A DNA stretch of 64,000 nucleotides from Verrucomicrobiota bacterium (GTDB taxonomy: Bacteria > Verrucomicrobiota > Verrucomicrobiia > Opitutales > Opitutaceae), in the NCBI GenBank assembly GCA_023416735.1, contig JAEZGX010000003.1, forward strand, positions 1 through 64,000. Reading direction: 5' to 3'. Made by a program: the position numbers and the translations under genes. This document shows positions 26,001 through 34,137 of the stretch, one piece after another. How positions within the stretch are numbered: position 1 is the first letter of the stretch; each line of letters opens with the position of its first letter. The notes under the pieces are model-generated. The model had not been told where the DNA came from, did not search any database, and worked only from the letters and a program-made list of their open reading frames with translations.

Positions 26001-26755
26001 GCTCCGACGAACCCGCCGCGCTCGCCTACCTCGATCAGCTCCGCGCGCAGTCGAACTCCACCGCGAATCCCACCATCCGCGTCCTCGACTACGACGCGCC
26101 CTTCAACTTTTCCGCGATCAACAATCACGCCGTCCGCCACGCGCAGGGTCGCATCCTCGCCTTCCTCAACAATGACCTCGAAGCCCTCCACCCGGACTGG
26201 CTCGACGAAATGGTCTCGCACGCCCTCCGCCCCGAAATCGGCTGCGTCGGCGCGATGCTCTACTACCCCGACGACACCGTCCAACACGGCGGCACCATCC
26301 TCGGTCTCACCGGCCCCGCCGGCAAAGATGGCGTCGCCGGCCACGCGTTCAAAGGCCTCAAACGCGGCGCCGAGGGCCAGCGCAATCGCCTCCGTCTCGT
26401 CCAAAATTACTCCGCCGTCACCGCCGCCTGCCTCGTCCTCCGCCGCGAGATTTTCGAACAGGTCAATGGCTTCAACGAACGCGACCTCCCCGTCGCCTTC
26501 AACGACGTCGATCTCTGCCTGCGCGTAATGAAATCCGGATACCGCAATCTCTGGACGCCTTTCGCCGAATTCTACCATCACGAATCCGCCAGCCGCGGTC
26601 TCGAGGACACGCCCGAAAAACTCAAACGCTTCCACAGCGAAGCCGCCTACATGCGCCAAACCTGGGCGAAGCTCCTCGACCGCGACCCCGCCTACAATCC
26701 CAACCTCAGCTTCCAACACGAGGACTTCTCCCTCGCCTTCCCTCCCCGCCTGTAG
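23066..26755 (+). CDS. Giant three-domain glycosyltransferase (GT4-like, coiled coil, two GT2)
   Basis: 1229 aa, GTG start. Residues 1-390 resemble a GT4-type GT-B protein (KIPEFLCIGRPCVLPRANLA at about 307). Residues 400-500 are charged and helical, likely a coiled coil. Residues 533-640 form an accessory domain with RGWVVAT and LPRPDL motifs. A first GT2 begins at about 681 (LISVLMPVFNTPEPW, ADDAST, LDHDDELPPHAL) and a second at about 941 (VSIIIPTKNAEPLLRLC, NNRSDE, FLNNDLEALHPDW). Each GT2 ends in the family's DLCLR or DLTLR helix. Such O-antigen-type multidomain transferases can make repeating units. The TAG stop lies in a REP-like palindrome. Confidence 0.9.
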   Translation: MNLLFVNYGDFTSNSLNHIGAFANRLTLLGHACVVAVPENPDTIKVVHQPLFTPVTFSRALEPEPIFPNRRPADLVHVWTPRENVRAFTLAYLRQNPSAALVIHLEDNEIFLIESYARDTLSNLRALSDEALAARLSPRLSHPVRFRNFLKLAHGVTFITDKLRDLIPGDNKLTHRLLPGIDAALYQPQIPDPALRDEIGARPEEKLIVFTGSTTFANLADIRTLLLAIRLINDRGTPCRLVRTGINPPHLAAQLAPLAGDRVIDLGFVEKQKLAALLSLADVLVQPGEADAFNDYRLPSKIPEFLCIGRPCVLPRANLARDMEDGRHALLLDTGSPEEIADKCLRIFADDALAQRLSDGALEFARAHFDLKTNTDALAGFYEQIKSWATPLFTDPSLPPSEDVLLAEGDLRDRMRAKEQSLELARATAAENKRLTAADAFNRAKLQEERHATEVLRRQLADASEAITRLTRHLDESRAELAARTEKVKRMSESFSWQITAPLRSLRRTFIDSRKKNKNLAPVSTPPPPVAPGFAYVIDEPNDWHDVAPSGELRGWVVATENRAINAVRLRAAGKTFEATHGLPRPDLAASQPSHPTAGHSGFTLNYTLPPESTHVLILEALTDDGRWHVFATPTAHVAPDLPDHLRRDYNTWVRRFDTLTLDRAVSIRARIEALTDHQRPLISVLMPVFNTPEPWLVKAIESVRAQLYPNWELCLADDASTAPHVRRILDDYARRDPRIKVAYRDQNGHISAASNSALALATGEFTALLDHDDELPPHALAENVFALLEKPELEFLYSDEDKIDEQGRRFDPYFKPDWNPDLFLGQNFTCHLSVFRTARLRAIGGFREGFEGSQDWDLTLRAVEGLDPAKIHHIPRVLYHWRAIPGSTARVIDEKSNYPFVAAKKALTEHLARTGVSAELISVSGFHWRVKRALPTPAPKVSIIIPTKNAEPLLRLCLTSLVAKTTYPDFEILIVNNRSDEPAALAYLDQLRAQSNSTANPTIRVLDYDAPFNFSAINNHAVRHAQGRILAFLNNDLEALHPDWLDEMVSHALRPEIGCVGAMLYYPDDTVQHGGTILGLTGPAGKDGVAGHAFKGLKRGAEGQRNRLRLVQNYSAVTAACLVLRREIFEQVNGFNERDLPVAFNDVDLCLRVMKSGYRNLWTPFAEFYHHESASRGLEDTPEKLKRFHSEAAYMRQTWAKLLDRDPAYNPNLSFQHEDFSLAFPPRL

Positions 26756-26780
26756 CGGCGAGCACCCGCGAGCCGGCATT
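26752..26780. repeat. REP-like GTAG palindrome overlapping a stop codon
   Basis: GTAG at 26752-26755, with TAG as the stop of the giant transferase gene. The stem is built from CGGCGAGC and GCGAGCCGG around ACCC. Similar in layout to those at 15310 and 45709. Confidence 0.6.
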
Positions 26781-26781
26781 T

Positions 26782-26877
26782 CACCACAAAGGCACAGAGA
26801 CACAGAGCCCGATCGAATCGCCGTGCCGTTCCCTTTCCCCGGTTTCCTCCGTGCCTTCGTGCCTCTGTGGTTCAAAA
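26782..26877. repeat. Inverted pair of micro-tandem arrays
   Basis: The left arm (about 26782-26808) reads ACCACAAAGGCACAGAGACA and the right arm (about 26843-26877) reads CTCCGTGCCTTCGTGCCTCT then GTGGTTCAAA. It can fold into a hairpin immediately upstream of the methyltransferase start. Confidence 0.75.
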
Positions 26878-26893
26878 CGACACCTCCCGCGCG

Positions 26894-27928
26894 ATGACCA
26901 CCTCATCCGCCCGTCCGTCTCTTCAATTTCACGTCGACTCCCCTCAACCCGGCGCCGCCTTCTACCGCCAGCGTATCCCCATCGAGGGCTGGCTCCATCT
27001 CGGCACCGCGCAACCGACGGTCCGCCGCATCGTCGCTCGCTCCGCATCGCATGAGATTGGCTCCACCTCTCACCTCTACCCGCGCCCCGACGTCTCCTCC
27101 GCTCTTCATCTCCCACCCTCCGCGCCCACTGGCTTCCGTTTTCTCGCGTGCTTCGAAACTCCACCTGAAACCCCCACCGTCCAAATCGAGCTCCACGCCG
27201 AGTTCGCCAACTCCGCGCCTCTCCCAATCGCGACCTTCTCGATCCACCTTCGCTCCAACGACCACACCACCGCCCCTTACGGCAATCTCTGTAACCCGCG
27301 CGAAACCGGCCTCCTCCACCGTGAACACCTCTACTCCACCGGTCATCCCGCCGAGATCGCCAATCCCGAATGCGTCCAACTGCTCGCTAACTATCTTTCT
27401 CCGATCTCCCATATTCTCGACGTAGGTTGCGGGATCGGCGCCTTTCACGGTCCGCTCTCCGCGCTCGGACACATTTGGACCGGCTGCGAAACATCCGCCA
27501 CTTGCCTCGCCGAACTCGCCCGTCGCGAGCTTCCGCATCGTGCCATCCTCGCTCCTTCTTCGCCGGCCGCGTCCCCCTACCGCCTTCCCGCCACCGACGC
27601 CGAATTCGATGCCGTCATCGCCATCGAGGTCCTCGAACACGTTCGCAACCCCGAACTCTTTCTTCGCGAAATCGCCCGCGTTACCCGCCGGCAAGCCTTC
27701 TTCTCCGTCCCCAATCTCGAAACGCTGCCCTTCCTTTCCAACCGCCTCGTCGCTCCATGGCATCTTCTCGAAGGCGATCACGTGAACTTCTTCACTCGCT
27801 TCAACCTCCGCCCGCTGCTGGCCGCCCATTTTCGGCACGTCGAAATCCTCGACTACGGCACGCAACCGCTTGCCGCCCCCGACGGCCCTCCGCTCCCCTA
27901 TCATCTCTTCGCCCTCTGCAACGTTTAA
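26894..27928 (+). CDS. SAM-dependent methyltransferase with N-terminal accessory domain
   Basis: 344 aa from the ATG at 26894; the open frame extends into the repeat upstream, which I exclude. Residues 10-118 are a beta-rich accessory module (IPIEGWLHL, YPRPDV) that resembles residues 533-640 of the preceding giant glycosyltransferase. The class I methyltransferase core follows: ILDVGCGIGAFHG at about residue 174, and AEFDAVIAIEVLEHVRNPELFL at about residue 236. It probably methylates a sugar or glycan end; capping methylation often sets chain length in O-antigens. The acceptor is inferred from context only. Confidence 0.82.
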   Translation: MTTSSARPSLQFHVDSPQPGAAFYRQRIPIEGWLHLGTAQPTVRRIVARSASHEIGSTSHLYPRPDVSSALHLPPSAPTGFRFLACFETPPETPTVQIELHAEFANSAPLPIATFSIHLRSNDHTTAPYGNLCNPRETGLLHREHLYSTGHPAEIANPECVQLLANYLSPISHILDVGCGIGAFHGPLSALGHIWTGCETSATCLAELARRELPHRAILAPSSPAASPYRLPATDAEFDAVIAIEVLEHVRNPELFLREIARVTRRQAFFSVPNLETLPFLSNRLVAPWHLLEGDHVNFFTRFNLRPLLAAHFRHVEILDYGTQPLAAPDGPPLPYHLFALCNV

Positions 27929-27979
27929 GTCCCCGCGGCCTGCCAAACGCTTCCGCGGTCCCGTTCTCACTCGCTTAAC

Positions 27980-29812
27980 GTGTCCTCTCCTCGGTCCGCT
28001 CTCCGTGCCTCCGTGTCTCTGTGGTTCAAATCATATTTCCGTCCGGCGACATTCGTCTCCGCCTTCGCCCTCCTGATCTTCGCGAGCAAACTCGCCCTCA
28101 TCCACACCGCCGGCACCGATGTGCCTCAGCTGGATCAGTGGGACGCCGAAGCCCATCACACGCTCGTTCCCTGGCTCGAAAACCGCCTCACCACCGCCGA
28201 CCTGCTGTATCCACATAACGAGCACCGCCTCGTCACCACCAAGCTTTGGTCCCTCGCATTCGTCGCCGCCAACGGCCAATGGAGCGGTTTCGTTACCCTC
28301 GTTGCCAACGCCGCCGTCCACACCGCGTTCGCCGTCTGCTTCCTCCTGCTTTCCCGTCGCTGGCTCCGAGGCCCGCTCTTTCTCGCCTTCGCTTTCCTGC
28401 TCCTTCTCCTGCACGCACTGCCGTTCGCTTGGGAAAACACCCTCGGCGCTTTCCAAATCCAGTTCTACTTCCTCCTCCTCTTCTCCTTCGGCCATCTCGC
28501 TTTCACCCTCGGTTCGTCGGGCTTCTCTATCCGCTGGTTCGTCGGACAATTCTCCGCTCTCCTCGCGGTCTTCAGCCTCGCCTCCGGCCTCCTCTCCTCC
28601 GCCGCACTCCTCTGCGCTCTGGCCGCCGAATTCCTCCGCACGCGCCGTCTCACCGCGCCTCAACTCGTCAGCGCCGCACTTGCCATCGCCTTCCTCTCGC
28701 TCGGCTGGTCACTCCGCACCGTCGTCCCCGGACACGCTCCGCTTCACGCCCAGTCCATCGGCGAATTTCTTCTCGCCACTCTTCAACTCTTCACCTGGCC
28801 CGCTCCGACCTGGCTGCCCATCATCCTCGCCCCCACGGTCCTCTTCACGATTCGCGTCCTGCGCGATCGTCACAAACCGGTCGATCTCCTCCTCGTTGCG
28901 CTCCTCGCGTGGGCCGCTCTCCAGCTCGCCGCCCTCGCCTACGCTCGCGGCACCCAAAGCGTCACCTCATCCCGCTACCTCGACCTGCTCGTCATCCACG
29001 TCGCTCTCGCCTTCATCTTCCTCGCCACTCTCCCCAACCTCCGCTCCCACCGCGCGATCGTCGCCACGTGGCTTCTCGTCGCCGCCTTGTCTCTCGCCCA
29101 CGTCGCCCGTGACCAATGGCATGGCATCATCCTCCCGCGGCGCGCCCAGTTCGCCGCCCAGGAGGAAAACCTTCGCCGCTACCTCGCCACCAACGATCCG
29201 CAACACCTCGCCGGCAAAACCTTCCCCGACCTCCCGTATCCAGATTCCAACGTCCTCCTTCAACGCCTCTCCTCTCCCGCTCTCCGTTCCATTCTGCCTC
29301 CGTCCATTCGCCCTGCCCTCCACCTTTCCCCGTCCTCCATCACCGCCAACGACGTCCCCGCTTCCCTCCTCCCTTCCCCGTTTCCCATCGCGCTCAGCAC
29401 GCACTCGTCTCCCGCTCCCGTTCATTGGCGTAGCGATCCCCAACCCGACTCTACCCTCCCCATTCTCCGCCTTCGTATCGCCGGCGACCTCGGAAATCCC
29501 GACGCTCAACTGCTCCTTTCGGCCCGAACCCGCGCAACCACGCTCGAACTCCAACCCGACTCGACTCCCGGCGAACGCTGGAAAAACATCACCGTCTTCC
29601 GCCCGCGCGGCATTTGGTGGCTTGAAGCGAGCGACGACGACCCGTCCGCCTGGTTGGCGATCTCCGACCCCGTCGAACTCGGCCGCCACACCTGGCTCGC
29701 CGAAAAAATCCTGAAACACCACCTCGCCTTCGCGCTCGCCGGCTTCGCCTTCCTCGTGATTGGTTCCGCGCTTCACTTTCGACTTCGCTTCACCGCGACT
29801 GCCCGCTCCTGA
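27980..29812 (+). CDS. Polytopic membrane protein of the glycan cluster, unknown function
   Basis: 610 aa from the GTG at 27980; a second in-frame GTG at 28013 would give 599 aa and lies inside a micro-tandem repeat. About 10-11 hydrophobic helices fill residues 20-380. An extramembrane segment follows, then a final helix near the C-terminus (HLAFALAGFAFLVIGSAL). The first loop contains TAGTDVPQLDQWDAEA, an acidic loop of the kind seen in GT-C glycosyltransferases. I cannot assign it to a named family. It is followed 8 bp later by a dolichol-phosphate-mannose-synthase-like gene, a typical pairing for lipid-linked sugar transfer. Confidence 0.7.
   Translation: MSSPRSALRASVSLWFKSYFRPATFVSAFALLIFASKLALIHTAGTDVPQLDQWDAEAHHTLVPWLENRLTTADLLYPHNEHRLVTTKLWSLAFVAANGQWSGFVTLVANAAVHTAFAVCFLLLSRRWLRGPLFLAFAFLLLLLHALPFAWENTLGAFQIQFYFLLLFSFGHLAFTLGSSGFSIRWFVGQFSALLAVFSLASGLLSSAALLCALAAEFLRTRRLTAPQLVSAALAIAFLSLGWSLRTVVPGHAPLHAQSIGEFLLATLQLFTWPAPTWLPIILAPTVLFTIRVLRDRHKPVDLLLVALLAWAALQLAALAYARGTQSVTSSRYLDLLVIHVALAFIFLATLPNLRSHRAIVATWLLVAALSLAHVARDQWHGIILPRRAQFAAQEENLRRYLATNDPQHLAGKTFPDLPYPDSNVLLQRLSSPALRSILPPSIRPALHLSPSSITANDVPASLLPSPFPIALSTHSSPAPVHWRSDPQPDSTLPILRLRIAGDLGNPDAQLLLSARTRATTLELQPDSTPGERWKNITVFRPRGIWWLEASDDDPSAWLAISDPVELGRHTWLAEKILKHHLAFALAGFAFLVIGSALHFRLRFTATARS
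27994..28027. repeat. Micro-tandem right arm overlapping a coding start
   Basis: Units CTCTCCGTGC / CTCCGTGTCT / CTGTGGTTCAAA. It is in the reading frame of the membrane protein and encodes part of its N-terminus (ASVSLWFK). One of its GTG triplets (28013) is a possible start codon. Confidence 0.65.
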
Positions 29813-29820
29813 CGCGCTTC

Positions 29821-30996
29821 ATGGAATCTCCCGCCTCCGCCGACACCTCTCTCGAGCTGACCATCGTCATGCCGTGCCTCAACGAGGCCGAGACCCTCGC
29901 CGGTTGCGTCGAAGAAGCTCTCCGCGCTCTCCGCGAACAAAATATCTCCGGCGAAGTCATCGTCGCCGACAACGGCTCCACCGACGGCTCCCAGGAAATC
30001 GCCACGCGCCTCGGCGCCCGCGTCATCCCTGTATCCGAAAGAGGTTACGGCCGCGCCCTCCAAGGCGGAATCGCCGCCGCCCGCGGCCGTTTCGTCCTCA
30101 TGGGCGACTCCGACGGCTCCTACGATTTCACTCACGCCAGCCGCTTCGTCGAAAAACTCCGCTCCGGCTACGATCTCGTCATGGGCAACCGCTTCCGCGG
30201 CGGCATCCAGCCCGGCGCCATGCCGTGGAAAAACCGCTACCTCGGCAATCCGCTCCTCTCCGGCATCGGCCGGCTCTTCTTCCGCTGTCCGATCCGCGAC
30301 TTTCACTGCGGGCTCCGCGCGTTCTCTCGCGATGCTTATCGCCGCCTCGAACTCCGCACCGCCGGCATGGAATTCGCCTCCGAAATGGTAATCAAAGCCA
30401 CGCTCTTCGGCCTGCGTATCACGGAAATCCCTACAACGCTCCGCCCCGACGGGCGCAGCCGCCCGCCGCACCTCCGCCCTTGGCGCGACGGCTGGCGCCA
30501 CCTGCGCTTCATGCTCCTTTTCTCTCCGCGCTGGCTCTTCCTCCAGCCCGGCCTCGCGCTTTTCTTCGGCGGGCTTCTGGTCAGCGCCCTCCTTGTCCGC
30601 GGCCCGCTGCGCATCGGCGCCATCACGTTCGACGTCCACACGCTTATCTTCGCCGCAATGGCCGTCCTGATCGGCTTCCAAGCCGCCACGTTCGCCGTCT
30701 TCACCAAAATCTTCGCCATCAACTCCGGCCTGCTCCCCGCCGATCCCCGACTCGAACGCCCGCTGCGCTGGCTCAATCTCGAACGCGGCCTCGCCCTCGG
30801 TGCCGTTCTCGCTCTCTCGGGTCTCGTGCTCTCTTTCAACGCCGTCGGCGTCTGGAGCGGCCACGCTTTCGGCAACCTCGCTCCCGGCGAACTCCTGCGC
30901 CTCGTCATCCCCGGTAGCGTGTTCCTCACGCTCGGCTGTCAGATAATCCTGATGAGCTTCCTCCTCAGTATTCTCGATCTGCCGCTGCGGCGATGA
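29821..30996 (+). CDS. DPM-like GT2 glycosyltransferase with C-terminal membrane helices
   Basis: 391 aa. The GT2 domain covers residues 1-230: LTIVMPCLNEAETLAGCVEE, ADNGSTDGS (about residue 50) and the metal site MGDSDGSYDF (about residue 96), then NRFRGGI and FHCGLRAF. The C-terminal 150 residues hold four transmembrane helices. This resembles enzymes that transfer a sugar from a nucleotide donor to a polyprenyl phosphate at the inner membrane. The stop overlaps the next ATG by 4 bp (ATGA), so translation is coupled to the polytopic protein at 30993. Confidence 0.9.
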   Translation: MESPASADTSLELTIVMPCLNEAETLAGCVEEALRALREQNISGEVIVADNGSTDGSQEIATRLGARVIPVSERGYGRALQGGIAAARGRFVLMGDSDGSYDFTHASRFVEKLRSGYDLVMGNRFRGGIQPGAMPWKNRYLGNPLLSGIGRLFFRCPIRDFHCGLRAFSRDAYRRLELRTAGMEFASEMVIKATLFGLRITEIPTTLRPDGRSRPPHLRPWRDGWRHLRFMLLFSPRWLFLQPGLALFFGGLLVSALLVRGPLRIGAITFDVHTLIFAAMAVLIGFQAATFAVFTKIFAINSGLLPADPRLERPLRWLNLERGLALGAVLALSGLVLSFNAVGVWSGHAFGNLAPGELLRLVIPGSVFLTLGCQIILMSFLLSILDLPLRR

Positions 30997-32702
30997 ACCC
31001 GTCCGTCCCGCTCCTCCTCCTCGCTTGGTTCACCGTTTTTGCGCTTCTGCTCGCGCCCATTCTCGCGACCACGCTTTGGCTCCGCGCCCGCGCGTTCACC
31101 GACGAACGGCTTCTCCTCGTCATCCCGCTCTGCGTCACCGCCGCCCTCGGCTACGCCGCCTTCTTCCTCACCTTCCTCCAGCCCATCGCAGGGCGATTCT
31201 TCGCCTTCGCCGTCGCCGCCGCCTGCTGGTTCGCGATCGCGTGGTTCGCCCGCAGCGCCAACAGCCGCGAACATCTCCGCTCCGCCGCCGCACCTCTCCT
31301 CGTCGTCGCTCTCGCCGGCGTCTTTTATCTCGCCCTGCTCTATACGCCGACAGTCCCGCAGGACTACGGCGATGCCTCGGCGACCCGTTTCGTCCACCCG
31401 CTGCCCCCCGATCCGATTCTGCCTGCCCTCCTCGGTGAACGCCTCCTCGCCGGCGATCGCCCGCCTCCTTTCGCCGGCGACTGGCTCAGCAGCGACCGCC
31501 CGCCGCTCCAATGCGGACTCTACCTCCTCGTTCTCCCTTGGGCCGAACTCATCAATCTGCCGCCGCGTTTAGCCTACCAATGTCTCGGCACCCTCGCCCA
31601 ACTCGCGTGGCTCCCCGCCGTCTGGCTGCTCGCCCGCACCCTCGGCCGTGATCGCTCCACCGCCTTCGCCTGCATCCTTCTCGTCGGCATCGGCGGCTTC
31701 GCCCTTCATCACTCGATCTTCGTCTGGCCCAAACTCATCGCCGCCGCTTTCACCCTTTTCGCCGCTTTATTCGTTCTCGCTCCTCGCGCCGACGCCACCC
31801 GACTCGACGGCGTCCTCGCGGGCGCGTGCGCTGCATTTGCCTGGCTCGCTCACGGGTCCACTGCATTCGCTCTGCTCGGCGTCGGCGCTGCTTGGTTGAT
31901 CTTTCGCGCTCCCAACAAGCGAAACATCCCCGCCATCCTCCTCACCTTTGCCCTGCTCGCGCTGCCTTGGATTCTCTACCAGCGCTTCGTCGACCCGCCC
32001 GGCAATCGCCTCCTGAAATGGCACCTCGGCGGCGTCATCGATATCGATGCCCGGGGCACGTGGGAAACGCTTCGCGACGCCTATCGCCCGCTTACGCTCG
32101 AACAATGGTGGGCCACGCGTCGCGCCAACTTCTTCATGACGATCGGCGGCAACTTTCGCGAAATCTTCGATCTCTCCGCCGCCAGCTCAGCGCACCGCCG
32201 CGGCGAAGAGTTCTTTTTTCTCTTCCGCGCTTTCGGCGTTCTGCTCTTCGCGTGGCCGCTCTGGCTGCTGCCCCGTGCTCTTCCCCGCCGTCTTCGCCGC
32301 CCCACCCCGCCGTTCCTGCTCCGTAGCCTCATCTGGAGCGCACTCACTTTCGCCGTTTGGATCGCGCTCATGTTTATCCGCTCGTCCACTTTGATCCACC
32401 AAGGCGCCTATGCTCTTCCACTCGTGCTCTTCACGATCTCGGTCGTCCTCGCCTTCGACTTGCCCGCCGTCCTCCGCGTCCCGCTAATCGGATGGCACCT
32501 CGCCTACTTTGCCACCACTTGGCTGGCTTACTACGGCCCTGCTCCCATCAACATTGGCATGATCGCCGTGACCGCCGTGACCCTGGTCGCGCTCGCCGCG
32601 TTCTACCTCCATGCCCGCCGCGACGAAGCTCTTAACCTCGACCAAACTTCAATTTCGCCAACCCAAACGCCGTCATCTTCAACAACAGCCAGCCGTGCCT
32701 GA
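30993..32702 (+). CDS. Polytopic membrane protein, GT-C-like
   Basis: 569 aa with about 12-13 hydrophobic helices. Between helices 4 and 5 is a large loop with DYGDASATRFVHPLPPDP and DWLSSDRPPLQCGLY. An acidic Asp followed by a RPP motif there is reminiscent of ArnT/PMT-like GT-C transferases that use polyprenyl-phosphate sugars. That assignment is an inference. It is translationally coupled to the DPM-like gene, which would make the lipid-linked donor. Its last 71 bp overlap the convergent methyltransferase/glycosyltransferase gene. Confidence 0.72.
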   Translation: MNPSVPLLLLAWFTVFALLLAPILATTLWLRARAFTDERLLLVIPLCVTAALGYAAFFLTFLQPIAGRFFAFAVAAACWFAIAWFARSANSREHLRSAAAPLLVVALAGVFYLALLYTPTVPQDYGDASATRFVHPLPPDPILPALLGERLLAGDRPPPFAGDWLSSDRPPLQCGLYLLVLPWAELINLPPRLAYQCLGTLAQLAWLPAVWLLARTLGRDRSTAFACILLVGIGGFALHHSIFVWPKLIAAAFTLFAALFVLAPRADATRLDGVLAGACAAFAWLAHGSTAFALLGVGAAWLIFRAPNKRNIPAILLTFALLALPWILYQRFVDPPGNRLLKWHLGGVIDIDARGTWETLRDAYRPLTLEQWWATRRANFFMTIGGNFREIFDLSAASSAHRRGEEFFFLFRAFGVLLFAWPLWLLPRALPRRLRRPTPPFLLRSLIWSALTFAVWIALMFIRSSTLIHQGAYALPLVLFTISVVLAFDLPAVLRVPLIGWHLAYFATTWLAYYGPAPINIGMIAVTAVTLVALAAFYLHARRDEALNLDQTSISPTQTPSSSTTASRA

Positions 32703-34053
32703 ACCGCGAGATGTTGGTCTCGCCATACGTGCGATCTTTGTAACGCACCGGCACGTCGCGTATCCGAAGTTTCAATAACGCCGCCCCGAACAGCAGATTG
32801 AAATCTCCGAAGGGATCGAAATCCCCCAGCTCCGCGATCCGCTTCAAAATCCGCTCGTAGTCCGTCCGCAACAGCATCTTCGTCCCGCACAAGCTGTCCT
32901 TGATCGGCTGCCCGAGCACAAACGACAGCGCCAGCGCGAAGAACTTGTTTCCGATCAGATTCAGAAAGCGCATCGCCTGTTTTTCCATCGGATACACCAG
33001 CCGGCTCCCGTTCGCGAACTCCGCCGTCCCGCTCGCGATGGCCGCAAAAAACTTCGGCAAATCCTCCGGCGGTGCCGTCAAATCCGCGTCTTGGATCACC
33101 AACACGTCGCCCGTCGCCGCCGCAAACCCCGTCCGCACCGCGTCCCACTTCCCCCGGCCCGGCTGCTGCATCGCCCGCACTTTCAAGGGCCCGCGATACT
33201 CCGCCACCTCACGCTGAATCGTCGCCCACGTATCATCCCGACTGTTACCTTCCACGAAGATGACTTCCGTCCCCGCGCCCATCACCGGAATCCGCTCGAG
33301 CGCCGCGCGAATGTTCCCCGACTCGTTTCGCGCCGGCACGACCACTGACACCGTCAAGGTCGACGTCCCCAACTCCACCCGCGGCCGCGCCACCAAATAC
33401 AAGGTCGATCCCAAATGCCGCAGCAGCGGCAGCCGCACCCAAAAGCGATTGAAGAACCCGCTCAGGAGCGGCACCCGCACCGGCAAGATCTGCTCCGTGC
33501 TGCGATGCACCACTTCCCAGCCCGACAACTCCAGCAGGTTCATCAGGTCCCCCGTTGATAGCCAGTTGCTCGGCGGCTGGCGCGTCACCGCGCCAAACCA
33601 CTGGGCCACGCCCAACACCGGCGTCCACAACACATTCACCGACGTGATGCATAACCGCGTCCGCGGCTCCGCCATCACGCGCAACCGTTCCAAACACGCC
33701 TGCACGTCGGGCAGATATCCGACCAAAAAATCGAGCACCACATAATCGAATGTCTCTCCGCCCCTCACTTTGCTCGCTTCTTCAAGCCGATACTCGCAAG
33801 CCCCCGCCGGATCCGCCGCGCGCGCCTGCGCCAACATCTTCTCGCTGAAATCCACGCCCACCCCACGCCCCGGCCGCAAGGCTCGCAAGAGTTCTCCCCG
33901 TCCGCAGCCCACCTCGAGCACGCTCGCTCCTTCCGGAATCAACGCCCGCAACTGCTCCGCAATCTGCGCATGAAATCCCGCCTGCACCTTCCGCGCTCCC
34001 GCATCGGTTTCGCTGACCGCATCGAAATGCCGGGCGAGTTCTTCGTTCGTCAT
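32632..34053 (-). CDS. Methyltransferase fused to GT2 glycosyltransferase
   Basis: 473 aa from the ATG at 34053 (MTNEELARHFDAVSE); the open frame continues 40 codons upstream without family likeness. Residues 1-235 are a class I methyltransferase with VLEVGCGRGELLRAL at about 45 and FDYVVLDFLVGYLPD at about 100. From about residue 238 a GT2 domain begins: VSVVVPARNESGNIRAALE, VEGNSRDDT and the metal site IQDADLTAPPEDL at about 330, then a C-terminal YKDRTYGETNISRF segment typical of DPM-like transferases. Such fusions are uncommon and suggest coupled glycan or lipid modification. It overlaps the convergent membrane-protein gene by 71 bp. Confidence 0.88.
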   Translation of the reverse strand: MTNEELARHFDAVSETDAGARKVQAGFHAQIAEQLRALIPEGASVLEVGCGRGELLRALRPGRGVGVDFSEKMLAQARAADPAGACEYRLEEASKVRGGETFDYVVLDFLVGYLPDVQACLERLRVMAEPRTRLCITSVNVLWTPVLGVAQWFGAVTRQPPSNWLSTGDLMNLLELSGWEVVHRSTEQILPVRVPLLSGFFNRFWVRLPLLRHLGSTLYLVARPRVELGTSTLTVSVVVPARNESGNIRAALERIPVMGAGTEVIFVEGNSRDDTWATIQREVAEYRGPLKVRAMQQPGRGKWDAVRTGFAAATGDVLVIQDADLTAPPEDLPKFFAAIASGTAEFANGSRLVYPMEKQAMRFLNLIGNKFFALALSFVLGQPIKDSLCGTKMLLRTDYERILKRIAELGDFDPFGDFNLLFGAALLKLRIRDVPVRYKDRTYGETNISRFRHGWLLLKMTAFGLAKLKFGRG

Positions 34054-34079
34054 GAAAAGATGATACGCTGAGCTTGGAA

Positions 34080-34109
34080 CGCTCCAGCTTTTCGCCGCAC
34101 GCTGGAGCG
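34080..34109. repeat. Hairpin in the divergent promoter region
   Basis: The 9-bp stem CGCTCCAGC (34080-34088) pairs with GCTGGAGCG (34101-34109) around a 12-nt loop, in the 84-nt gap between two divergent methyltransferase-containing genes. There is no T-run, so it is more likely an operator, an RNA leader or a REP-type element than a terminator. Confidence 0.55.
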
Positions 34110-34137
34110 ACAAGGTTTTTCCCTCACCGCGCGCCGC

